DNA from: Rhynchopus sp. YZ270_cl-10
Taxonomy: Eukaryota > Euglenozoa > Diplonemea > Diplonemida > Diplonemidae
Assembly (NCBI GenBank): GCA_964035575.1
Contig: OZ037920.1
Coordinates: forward strand, 310,001 to 374,000
Reading direction: 5' to 3'
Length of the DNA: 64,000 nt
Shown: positions 44,937 to 54,395 of the stretch, in pieces
How positions within the stretch are numbered: position 1 is the stretch's first letter
Layout: each line of letters starts with the position of its first letter
Notes under the pieces: model-generated
Database searches by the model: none
Seen by the model: only the letters and a program-made list of their open reading frames with translations
What the model was told of the DNA's origin: nothing
Translations under genes and position numbers: made by a program

Positions 44937-45084
44937 CCACCTGATTTTTACCCCCGCGTATAGGCGCGTAAAGGCGTGTACGGACGGCCCGTATATGCCT
45001 GTACGGACCTATACGGTCCGAGACGGCCCTATACGCGCCTCTACACGCCTTTACGTGCCTTTACGCGGGGTAAAAATCAGGTGG
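44937..45084. mobile_element. 148-bp palindromic MITE with 5-bp duplication
   Basis: Ends CCACCTGATTTTTACCCC are inverted over about 22 bp. ACAAC flanks both sides (44932-44936 and 45085-45089). The interior is a succession of GTACGG/CCGTAC and GGCGCGTA/TACGCGCC palindromes, so nearly the whole element can fold. Confidence 0.8.
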
Positions 45085-45113
45085 ACAACGTAAAAAAAAC
45101 TCAATGAAGAGTA

Positions 45114-45215
45114 GTTGAAACGTGCTAAAAACGCATCTCAGTCGAGGTCATGCAAAAGGGTGGTTATGTGAGTGATCCGTACCGTTAAAGAGAACAGAGG
45201 CGGTTCACAACCGCT
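45114..45215. repeat. Dispersed repeat R6, second copy
   Basis: AGTAGTTGAAACGTGC, CATCTCAGTCGAGGTCATGC, AAAAGG, GAGAACAGAGGCGGTTC. It matches the intronic copy at 7797-7892. The sequence on to 46186 holds F1 (45327), a (CA) run and a 24-bp A tract (about 45899) but no gene. Confidence 0.65.
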
Positions 45216-46186
45216 CGGTGAAACAACACGCGACCTCTTTATACCCCAGCCTTTTAACGGCTGGAAGAAAGGTTGATAAGATGAGCGTATACCACAAGAG
45301 TGTTTGGTCACCAAAGAAAAAAAATTGACTTCAAATACAAAATGCCTCTCGTGAACAGTGTACATTTGGTATATGACTTAACATCACTTTGTTGAAAGGT
45401 TAGATTCATTTTGTAGAAACGGCACAATATCATATCTAAAGCGCAGCAGATGAAACACCAACAACAACAACCAAACTTTGTTTTTTGTTGCGCAAAGTGT
45501 GTAATAAATTATTCTGTGTGTTGATATTTTTATTACTCCACACAATACGCTCCTCCACTGACTACCTTGGTCGTGAAGAGGAAACCTCCTCGAGGCCAAA
45601 AACACACACACACACATACTATCAAGATCCTGAAAAATCTTGGGGAAAGGGGTAACACGAAATAACCAAAAATAAATTAAGAATCTTGAAGGAAAAAAAC
45701 GACCGTTTTTTTTCCTCTTCTTTAAAATCTGTTCCGTACCGTGTGTATGACCGATACCCTTTTCTACACCTCCACATTATTGTTCACTGTGAGAAGCTGT
45801 TCTCCTGAATCGGTTCCTCAAAACACAGTTATTTCAAATAACTTCAAATAAGGAACACAGAGTTTATACAGAAGACCCTTACCACGACAGATGCTGCAAA
45901 AAAAAAAAAAAAAAAAAATGTATAAAAAATTTTAGTAAAGCTCACAACACCAACCATCAGGGAACATTTTTATTCAATACCCGTTGTTGCTCTATCCCCC
46001 CCTTTCCCCCATTGAAGCAGCGGAAGAGGGGGTTTTTTTTGTTTGACACCCTTCATACAAATGCATAGGGCAATAGGGCAGAAGCATTTCCCAGAAAGGT
46101 TTTCTACAGAAGAAAAAAAAACACCACAATGCAATGTGCATTAATTACAGTAATACAACATACATTGGTGGGGTAAAAACGCTCCT

Positions 46187-46256
46187 AAGTGGTGCTCCGG
46201 GAGGGGGTCGATATTGACAGGTCGCTGACCGATTTTCGAAAGCACCACTTAGGGTT
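46187..46256. mobile_element. Small TIR element R11, cleaner copy
   Basis: AAGTGGTGCT and AGCACCACTT are perfect inverted ends around GGGAGGGGGTCGATATTGAC and GGTCGCTGACCGATTTTCG. The homologue at 24560-24635 adjoins the TTTAGTGGTG minisatellite. Confidence 0.65.
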
Positions 46257-46418
46257 TTGAAATACGTTTTTTTTTTACCCCACCGGTGTTTGTTGGATTA
46301 CTGTATACTGGTGTATTCGCAGTGTGTGAAGCGCGCAGTAGTGTGTCGGGGAGGGGTGGTGTATCTTCTACTCTTAAGGACCCACCTTTTGTGACTTGAC
46401 TAAAAAAAAAAGGAAAAA

Positions 46419-46482
46419 AGTGAAGTTGATAGTGCAAAACGCCTCTGGGAGGCAGAACACTGACACTTCATGAGTTATCGAA
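46419..46482. repeat. Left half of an R1 copy split by the C-tract chain
   Basis: GTGAAGTTGATAGTGCAAAA, CGCCTCTGGGAGGCAG, ACACTGACACTTC, GAGTTATCGAA lead directly into the first C tract. The right half is at 53404-53455. Confidence 0.8.
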
Positions 46483-46499
46483 CCCCCCCCCCCCCCCCC

Positions 46500-47696
46500 T
46501 AGGGGAGGGTCACTGTACTCGATAAATGCGATTTTTCCGATTTTGATCCTCAGAACCGCAGAAGTCCCCGAAAACTATACCAAACCACCTAGGGGACCCA
46601 AAAAACGCACCAGCGCCCCAGTTTTGACACAGAAACACTCAGATGATGCCTGAAATGCAATTTTTAAAAAATGCCTACAGAACTTGTACCTGCCCACCCC
46701 CCGTAGATAGAGCAACTCACACATTCATCACGCCTCAGTGTGGGCCAGGGGCCAGAAAAGCCCCCAAAGCCACATATTTTCACCCCAGAACCTATCCCGA
46801 GGGGTACCCAGGCTGTTTCGGGGTGTTTAGAGGGACTTGGTGGAACTTAGAACCATGTTTCAAAAAGGGTACAAGTACTGTGCCAAGGGTTTTCCCACCC
46901 TAAGGTATCTGAAGCCGTCAAAAAGCGTGAAGTAGGCAATAAATCAAAAAATACCCCCTGAGGTCAAAAAAACCACACCATAGGCCCATTTGGACCCCAA
47001 AAATCGAATTCCGCCCGGTTTTGGGCACTTTTGACCACTTCTGAGCGACTTTTTTGCGTTTTTTAAAAGTGACCACCAACTTGTACCTGCCCACCCCCCC
47101 TGTAGATAGAGCAACTCACACATCCATCACGCCTCAGTGTGAGCCAGGGGCCAGAAAAGCCCCCAAAGCCACATATTTTCACCCCAGAACCTATCCCGAG
47201 GGGTACCCAGCTGTTTCGGGGTGTTTAGAGGGACTTGGTGGAACTTAGAACCATGTTTCAAAAAGGGTACAAGTACTGTGCCAAGGGTTTGCCCTCTCAA
47301 GGGACCAAGTACTTGTACCCTTTTTGAAACATGGTTCTAAGTTCCACCAAGTCCCTCTAAACACCCCGAAACAGGCTGGGTACCCCTCGGGATAGGTTCT
47401 GGGGTGAAAATATGTGGCTTTGGGGGCTTTTGTGGCCCCTGGCTCACACTGAGGCGTGATGGATGTGTGAGTTGCTCTATCTACAGGGGTGGGCAGGTAC
47501 AAGTTCTGTAGGCACTCTTTTAAAATTGCATTTCAGGCATTATCTGAGTGTTTCTGTGTCAAAACTGGGGCGCTGGTGCGTTTTTTGGGTCCCCTAGGTG
47601 GTTTGGTATAGTTTTCGGGGACTTCTGCGGTTCTGAGGATCAAAATCGGAAAAATCGCATTTATCGAGAGATTTAACGTGCAGTGACCCTCCCCTA
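46500..47696. mobile_element. Foldback element A of the C-tract chain
   Basis: It starts TAGGGGAGGGTCACTG and ends with the reverse complement, CAGTGACCCTCCCCTA. Arms of about 380-420 bp (46500-46885 and 47277-47696) are nearly identical inverted copies. The centre contains a further direct copy of the arm tip (about 47050-47290). Pure C tracts flank it (17 at 46483-46499 and 16 at 47697-47712). No coding sequence is present. No superfamily is recognised. Confidence 0.8.
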
Positions 47697-47717
47697 CCCC
47701 CCCCCCCCCCCCTAGGT

Positions 47718-50431
47718 CAGTGCGCCTAGGAAACGGTCAACGTTTCCCAAAAGGAAACGTTGACGTTTCCCAGATTCTTGGGAAACGTTGAGGAAACGCT
47801 AAAGAAACGTTGCAAGGGGTTTTCTTTAGTTAACACATAGTATTTGACAAAACGCTCAAGACCCTCGCGAAAAGTCGCACGTCTGTGTATCCCCTCCCCG
47901 CTTGTTTTCTCCTCTCTCTTTTCTCCCCCGTTCTCCGACGCTTTCTGCACTTCAGACAAACACATTTATACCGTAGATTTGCATAATGCCCAAAAGGAAG
48001 GCGGATGACGCGTGGGACTACGTGAAGGTTGTGGAAGGTGCAGGGACAAAGCTCCGGAAGGTGGAGTGCACCTTTTGTGATAAGAAATTCTCAGTGTCGT
48101 CTGCGGGGAGGATCAAAGAACACCTCCTTGGGAAGGGGTCGTCAGTGACTGCGTGCTCCCCAAAAGACGACAAGAAGGATGAGTTTGAAATAGCAAAAGC
48201 GAAGTTGCAGAACACAGAGGCGAAGGTAACGCAGCAGAAGGACAACAAACAAACGTCGCTAGACCCCTTTCTCACACGCGTAACCACCAAGATCGAAGCC
48301 ATGCAGAGTATTAGGGACTTCTTCTACGAAGAGTGCATTCCCTTCCGGAAAGCAAAGAGCCGCTCATTCATGACGTTAGTCATGATGTTGTCGCGGATGT
48401 CTCAATCTGAGGCATCCGAGTTCAAGCCGCCATCCCCCGACGACCTTGCAGGCGAACTACTGCAGGAGTACGTCGCAGAGATGGACAAACTCTGCGAAAA
48501 GGGCATGCTTGCCGAAGCAAAGTTCGGGCTGTCGTTATTGTCGGACGGCTGGACTGATTGCAACGACAGGTCCATCTTTAACGGGATCGTGAGTACGTCC
48601 ACATCGACGTACTATGTAGATAACAAGACGAGCAAGAGAAAAACTATGGCCGCGATCGCAGACTATATCTGCTCCCTTCCTGTGCTTATCCCCGAGGAGG
48701 TAAGGTCGAAGCTGATACACATTTGTGTTGATGGGGCATGCAAGGAGGCCCTCCCCTTAATTCGAGCCCGGGTTGAGAAGGTGTTAACGTCTGTTTGTGT
48801 TCTCCACACCTATGATCTTCTTTTAGAAGATCTAGGTGACTCCTCCAAAGCGAGCACAAAGGAAGAATTCAAATTCTTCAATGAAGTCGTGCACAAAGCT
48901 ACGGCGTTGGCGAAGTGGGTGAAGACACGCCAGCGCTTGGTCACACTTCTTGAGGAGAGGTCCGACAAGAGGCTGCTGCTACCTGTGGACACTCGCTTTG
49001 GAAGCTTTTTTATCATGATGCAACGGTTGCTGGACTTGAAAGGGCCGCTGCGTGAGATGTTTGCTGGTGAAGGCTTTGGCGAGTGGAAGGCTCAGCTAAG
49101 GAGTGCGGATGCGAAGGCCACAGCTACCGAATGGGCGTCGGTTGTGCTCCAGGACGCCTTCTGGAAGAAGCTGGAGGGGGCGTGGCACATTGGAGATGTG
49201 ATCTTCACCGTGTTGAAGCGTTACGACAACGACGACGCGTCGGGGAACAGCGCTTCCGTGGAGTACGTGAAGGAGGGTTTCGCCGAGCTGAAGAAGAACA
49301 TCGAAGCGCTACCCATAACTCAATTCCTCACGGCAGCACGTAAGCAAAAAATTGCAGACAGGGTGAACACCAGATGGAAATACGTTGCAGCCCCCATCCA
49401 CAACGCGGCACATGCACTGTCACCAACATTCCGCCTGACAGCGAGGGATGACGATGAGTCTAAAGCAGGGCTGAAGGTATGTATGGCAGGTGACCTTCGC
49501 ATAATCTGCTTTACTACAGGAGGCGCTGCTGCGGTATTATGATGAAGAGAAAGCACTGCAAGCTTTGGAAGAGTACGAAAACTGGAGCACGCAAAATTTC
49601 GGTGTACTAGAAGAAAAGGCGATCGCGTCGAAGTGGGGTGGACACAAGTGGTGGTCCATGTTCGGAGCAGAATGGCCTCTGCTCAAAGAGCTGGCAACAA
49701 TCATGCTCGCTCAAACTTCATCTGTTGGTGCGGCTGAGAGAGGTTGGAGCTGCTACGGCGACGTAAAAACCAGGAAGCGCAATGGGTTGTCAGCCAGCAC
49801 GGCTGACAAACTTACACGCATTCTGTACAACAAGAGGAACACGTCCACCACCCACGTCGTGGCCGGTTACTGGGAGCTTGACGAGGTGGTGCTAGGAGAC
49901 GACAGTGTGGATGGAATCGAAGGATGATTTTTTTTTTGTTTTTTTTTGTTTTTTTTTACGTTCTTTGTTTTCATTGTGTTTTTTTCCTGTTGAAACTGCG
50001 CATTTTCAACACCTACTTTTTTGTCTTTGTTGGTATCCAATAAAGAACCCCAGGTAGGTTGACCTCAAAAAAAAATCTCAGCGACTTGTTTTTTCTTGGG
50101 TGGGGTTGTAACAATCTCAGCTTGGGCGGAGTGCAGTATCTGTCCTCAGATCAGTTTGGAAGCCATCCCGACATCTTTTATGATGTCCCAACTGAGTATT
50201 GTCACCACTCATGTACAATTTTTTGTGATGTTGTTCCTGTTGTGACGCTGTGGTGATAAAGACATCGTCGCGGGGGGTTTTTTTTTGTTTTCCCCGTTTC
50301 CCTTCACGTTTCCCAAAACCACGTTTCGTAACGTTTCCAACAAAGAAACGCCAACGTTTCCCGTTTCCCAACGTTTCCGTTTCCCAGTTTTTTGGGAAAC
50401 GTGCGTTTCCCCACGTTTCCTAAAAGCACTG
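47718..50431 (+). mobile_element. Autonomous-looking hAT DNA transposon, 2.7 kb
   Basis: Inverted ends are CAGTGCGCCTAGGAAACG and CGTTTCCTAAAAGCACTG. A perfect 8-bp duplication CCCTAGGT lies at 47710-47717 and 50432-50439. Subterminal GGGAAACGT motifs cluster within 110 bp of both ends, as is usual for hAT transposase binding. It carries one transposase gene on the plus strand. Intact ends, duplication and reading frame suggest a recent insertion. The site is the junction between foldback elements A and B. Confidence 0.93.
47986..49927 (+). CDS. hAT-family transposase, two exons
   Basis: Exon 1 is 47986-49476 (497 codons) and exon 2 is 49520-49927. The 43-nt intron (GTATGT...TACTACAG) joins SKAGLK to EALLRYYDEE in phase 0; 632 aa. 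Residues about 8-58 form a BED zinc finger (WDYVKVVEGAG, CTFCDKKF, RIKEHLLG, C). The RNase H-like core starts near LLSDGWTDCNDRSIFNGIV (about 185; the DGWT motif holds the first catalytic Asp as in DUF659-type hATs). The C-terminus has the hATC dimerisation block (AAERGWSCYGDVKTRKRNGL, LTRILYNKR). It cuts and pastes elements with matching ends and may also mobilise the 51639-52344 element, which has similar CAGTG ends and target. It is the only plus-strand gene I am confident of. Confidence 0.9.
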
Positions 50432-50434
50432 CCC

Positions 50435-51613
50435 TAGGTGGGGGCAAAACCCCTATTTTTTTGAGGCATTTTGACTTTTTTGGACTTCCGCGCAAAGTAC
50501 GTACAAACCACCCCTCATACCCACCCAGAAATGGGTCAGAAACACCCTGTGACCCGAAAATCCATGCTAAGGGCGACTCAGAATATGAAAAAATGCAAAA
50601 AAATAGTGAAAAAGTGGCCTTTTGACGGTTTTGGCCATGTTGGGTAAAATGGCCATTTTTGGACAAAAAAATCAAAAAAACAGCAAAATTTCGACGTCAT
50701 GACAGCTGCTTGGGCACAAACCTACCCCAGGGAGGTCCTGTGAGTCCATTCCGACCTGTTTTGGACACTTTAGGTACTTTTTTTGGCCGTTTTTTGGTGT
50801 TTTTAGGTCAAAAAATACCCTGGACTTTACCCTGGACGTCCCTGGGCCGCGACTTGCGCCCTGCTTTTGGACCCACTCTGGGCCAAAAAATGGGTGAAAA
50901 CCCCCGAAAAAGCACTCCGGGAACCCAGATAGTTCCAAATATCCACTAGAAACCCACCCAAACACCTCAAAAACATGCCAGAAAAATATTTTCAAAAACA
51001 CACTTTTTTCAAAAAGTTCATCTGGGCAGGTTCCATAATAACTTATTTGAAAAAGTGTGTTTTTAAAAATATTTTTCTGGCATGTTTTTGAGGTGTTTGG
51101 GTGGGTTTCTGGTGGATATTTGGAACTATCTGGGTTCCCGGAGTGCTTTTTCGGGGGTTTTCACCCATTTTTTGGCCCAGAGTGGGTCTGAAAGCAGGGC
51201 GCAAGTCCGGTCCGGGGATAGTCCGGGGATGTTTTTTGACCTAAAAACACCAAAAAACGGCCAAAAAAAGTACCTAAAGTGTCCAAAACAGGTCGGAATG
51301 GACTCACAGGACCTCCCTGGGGTAGGTTTGTGCCCAAGCAGCTGTCATGACGTCGAAATTTTGCTGTTTTTTTGATTTTTTTGTCCAAAAATGGCCATTT
51401 TACCCAACATGGCCAAAACCGTCAAAAGGCCACTTTTTCACTATTTTTTTGCATTTTTTCATATTCTGAGTCGCCCTTAGCATGGATTTTCGGGTCACAG
51501 GGTGTTTCTGACCCATTTCTGGGTGGGTATGAGGGGTGGTTTGTGGGTACTTTGCGCGGAAGTCCAAAAAAGTCAAAATGCCTCACCCGTCCTGAAGGTT
51601 TTGCCCCCACCTA
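50435..51613. mobile_element. Foldback element B of the C-tract chain
   Basis: It starts TAGGTGGGGGCAAAAC and ends GTTTTGCCCCCACCTA. Two arms of about 560 bp are almost perfect inverted copies around a loop of some 40 bp near 51020, so nearly the entire element can form one hairpin. It is followed by a pure C tract (51614-51633, 20 bases). Its left C tract and TAGG were separated from the body by the hAT insertion. No coding sequence is present. Confidence 0.8.
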
Positions 51614-51638
51614 CCCCCCCCCCCCCCCCCCCCTAGGG

Positions 51639-52344
51639 CAGTGATTAAAAATACGAATTCTATAAATCGTATTCTATAGAATTCGTTCAGAATTCGCTCA
51701 GAATTCGTTTTCAAACCGTTTTTGTGTTAGTACTGTAGGGCCGATGTTTGGACCAGTGGTGGAGATGGGGAGTTTTTTTTTGACAAAGAGGCTGATGCGC
51801 TGCTACAAAACAAACAAACAAACAAGGAAAGGCTCGGGGGGTGCGTCACAGGAGGGACATTCACTCGCCGTCTCTCGGATCCAAGTTGGTCCCAAAGCTG
51901 GGGGAAAACGTTTGAGTCAAGTTGGCCTAAGGTCCGCTATGTTGCAGTCAAGGTACTCGGATGGGAGGTCTCATCGAGTTGTGCTGAACGAGGATTGGTT
52001 TCATATTCACACATCCAACCCCTCAAACCCCTCATGCCACGAGTCATTACTGGATGGACGAAGAAGTGAAGTTCGGTGACGACTGCGTAAAATCCGAAAA
52101 CCCGCAAACCCGTAACTGCACAGCGAATCATAAAAGTGACCCTCCCTTTTTTCACCACCCCCCGAGCCTTCCCTTGTTTGCTTGTATATTTTGTTGTGTG
52201 TGTCATCCTCATTGTGAAAAAAACCCCCTATCCCCCTGTACTACCCTCAGTTTCCCAAAATTCGCTGATCGTTCAGCGAATTCGAACGATCAACGAATTC
52301 TATAAATCGAAATCTATAGAATTCGTCGAATTCTATAATCACTG
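51639..52344. mobile_element. Non-autonomous hAT element, 706 bp
   Basis: Inverted ends CAGTGATTA..., with GAATTCTATA-type subterminal repeats at both ends, are flanked by a perfect 8-bp duplication CCCTAGGG (51631-51638 and 52345-52352). No transposase. It sits exactly at the junction between elements B and D, the same kind of site chosen by the 47718 hAT. Confidence 0.88.
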
Positions 52345-52347
52345 CCC

Positions 52348-53390
52348 TAGGGAGCACAGCGAGGCCCTTTTTTCTGTAACACTCAACAAAAAATCATGAA
52401 AAAGTGTAAAAAAAATATCCGAAAACACAAAACCACCCCAGAAAACACATTTGTGGCACTATTTCTTACTTTTTGATGCCTTTTGGCACTTCCCCCCACG
52501 ATTTTTTGACACTTTTTGACACGTTTTCACCCAATTTCCCCCTTCTCTGAGGGTATTGATAGCAGGGCGATTTATAAAGAAATTCAAAAATTTAAAATAG
52601 TCCAAAACAAGAGGAAAAGTGGGGTTTTCCAGTCAGATGTGTGCACAGAGTGATTTCTGGGGGGTTTTGGGGCCAAAAGTCCAGTTTTTTCAATGTCTTC
52701 GCTGAAAATATTGAATTTTTTTTATACACAAAAACCACATTTTAGCCGGGAGGGGCCAACCGTTACACAACCGTTACACACCTTCTATTTGGACCTCCGG
52801 ACACCAAAATCGACCAGAAAATGGTTGTAAATACGATTTTTCAACCCCCATAAGGTATCTAAGATCAACCCCGGGGGTATTGGTGCCTTCTATGGACGTT
52901 TTGTGGGCGATTTTTGGGTTTTGGAGTGACGAAAAGGCCTAAAAAACGAGGTAAAAACTGCCCCCTTTTCTGTCTCATCCACTCAAATACACGCTCGGGC
53001 CCCAATTTGGACGCCCAAAAGCTTCGAAACCCACATATTTCCACTGCCGGACCTCACCGGAGGGGACGTGGGGTGGTTTTCGGCACCTTAGAAGAAAAAC
53101 TGTGCTCCCGGATCCATTTTTTTGAAAGCGTTACATTCCTAGAGGAAATCTTACTAAAATCTTACTATTTTCGGAGCCGTTTTTTCGAAAAAAAGTGATT
53201 TTTTTTCGAAAATAAACGCTCAGTTTTGGTTGTTTGGGGTTTCATTGGGCAGAATCGACGAATTTTAGGCCACTTTGGGACCAGGTAGACCCACCTTGGC
53301 GGGTTTTATGACTTTTTTTCAAAAAATTCTTGAAAAAACACGAGCGTTACAGAGGGTCCTTAAGGATTTCCTTAAGGGCTGTGCCCCCTA
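52348..53390. mobile_element. TIR element D of the C-tract chain
   Basis: It starts TAGGGAGCACAGC and ends GGGCTGTGCCCCCTA, an imperfect inverted pair extending about 60 bp (CTGTAACRCTC is shared). It is followed by a 13-base C tract (53391-53403). The interior shows no long arms or gene; arms are less symmetric than in A and B. The TAGG/CCTA ends and C-tract position place it in the same group. Confidence 0.7.
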
Positions 53391-53403
53391 CCCCCCCCCC
53401 CCC

Positions 53404-53455
53404 GAATGTTGTTAAGAGTAGCTGATAGGGAAACTGCCAGCCGGCACACCGTCAT
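53404..53455. repeat. Right half of the split R1 copy
   Basis: GAATGTTG, AGCTGATAGGGAAACTG, CACCGTCATTAA align with GGAGTGTTG, GGGAAGCTGTAAGC and ACAGTCATTAA of the intact copy at 15048-15180. Confidence 0.7.
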
Positions 53456-54172
53456 TAAAAAAGAAGAATAAAATTTTTTTTCTAAGATAAACCTACGCCT
53501 CGCTGTGTGCAGCACACCTTTTAAGAAACGCAAGGAAAGTAGGTCTTTCTGTCTCCCTTTGTGAAATGATGACATCCCATTCGTTCAGATGAAAAGGGGG
53601 GGGTGGATGGGTGGAGTGTTTTGAAAGGCGAAGGGACTAAAGGTGCAAAAAAGAAAGGGTTTTTTTAAGATGAACCTAAGCTGTGTGTGCTCAGTCACCC
53701 TGACACAGTCTCCAACAAAAACAAAAAAAACTTTGACAGATACCTGAGCCTTGCGCATTGAGGGGTGCTGCTTCTAATAAAAGACAACACCCACACAGAC
53801 AAGACTCACAACAAACAAAAAAAAAAAAAAAACAGCCTTTCCCAGGATGCGGGTTTGGGTGAAAAACCGCAAAAAAAAAAATTTTTTTTTTTGAAAATCG
53901 CAGGTGCAAGTTCGCACCCCAGAGCCATACTTTAATTTTTGTTGTCTGCGGCATTTTTCATTTTTTTGACAAAAAAGGGTTTCCTGGTGTGACCCACCAT
54001 GAAGAGTGCCGAGATTGTAAATTCAACAGAAGAGGGTTTTCGTGGGTATTGGAAAAAATAAAATTCTAGTGGGTTTTACCTCGAAAATCCCAGAAAAATC
54101 CCGAAATTCGCACCTAATTTTCAGAATCGGGTGCGATGCTGGGAAAGGCTGCAAAAACAAAAAAAAAAACAA

Positions 54173-54208
<36 letters not shown>

Positions 54209-54395
54209 ATACTAGAAACAACCGACCAGACAGAGTGTACATAATGAAAAACCTGAAAGCAACATAAGTGGGGGAAATGGGGATGGGGGGAAAAAAACCG
54301 CTAATACATCAAAACCCCCCTTACCCCCAATATCCCCTTTTTGCTATATTTTTTTTTGTTGAAAAAAATAGCACCGTTTTTTTTTTTTTTTTTAC
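53456..54395. other. Intergenic DNA with R2 copies and a CA microsatellite
   Basis: R2 at 53483-53525 and 53667-53702, and a (CA) run at 54176-54203, are present. Nothing protein-like is seen on either strand. Confidence 0.5.

Noticed and set aside
46643-47502. Repeated frames beginning YLPTPVDRATHTSITPQCEP in element A
   Set aside because: They follow from the inverted and direct copies of the arm; no start context, family or independent conservation supports a protein.
50659-51388. Plus and minus frames DKKIKKTAKFRRHDSCLGTN in both arms of element B
   Set aside because: The two copies are the same DNA in inverse orientation; composition is that of noncoding palindromic DNA.
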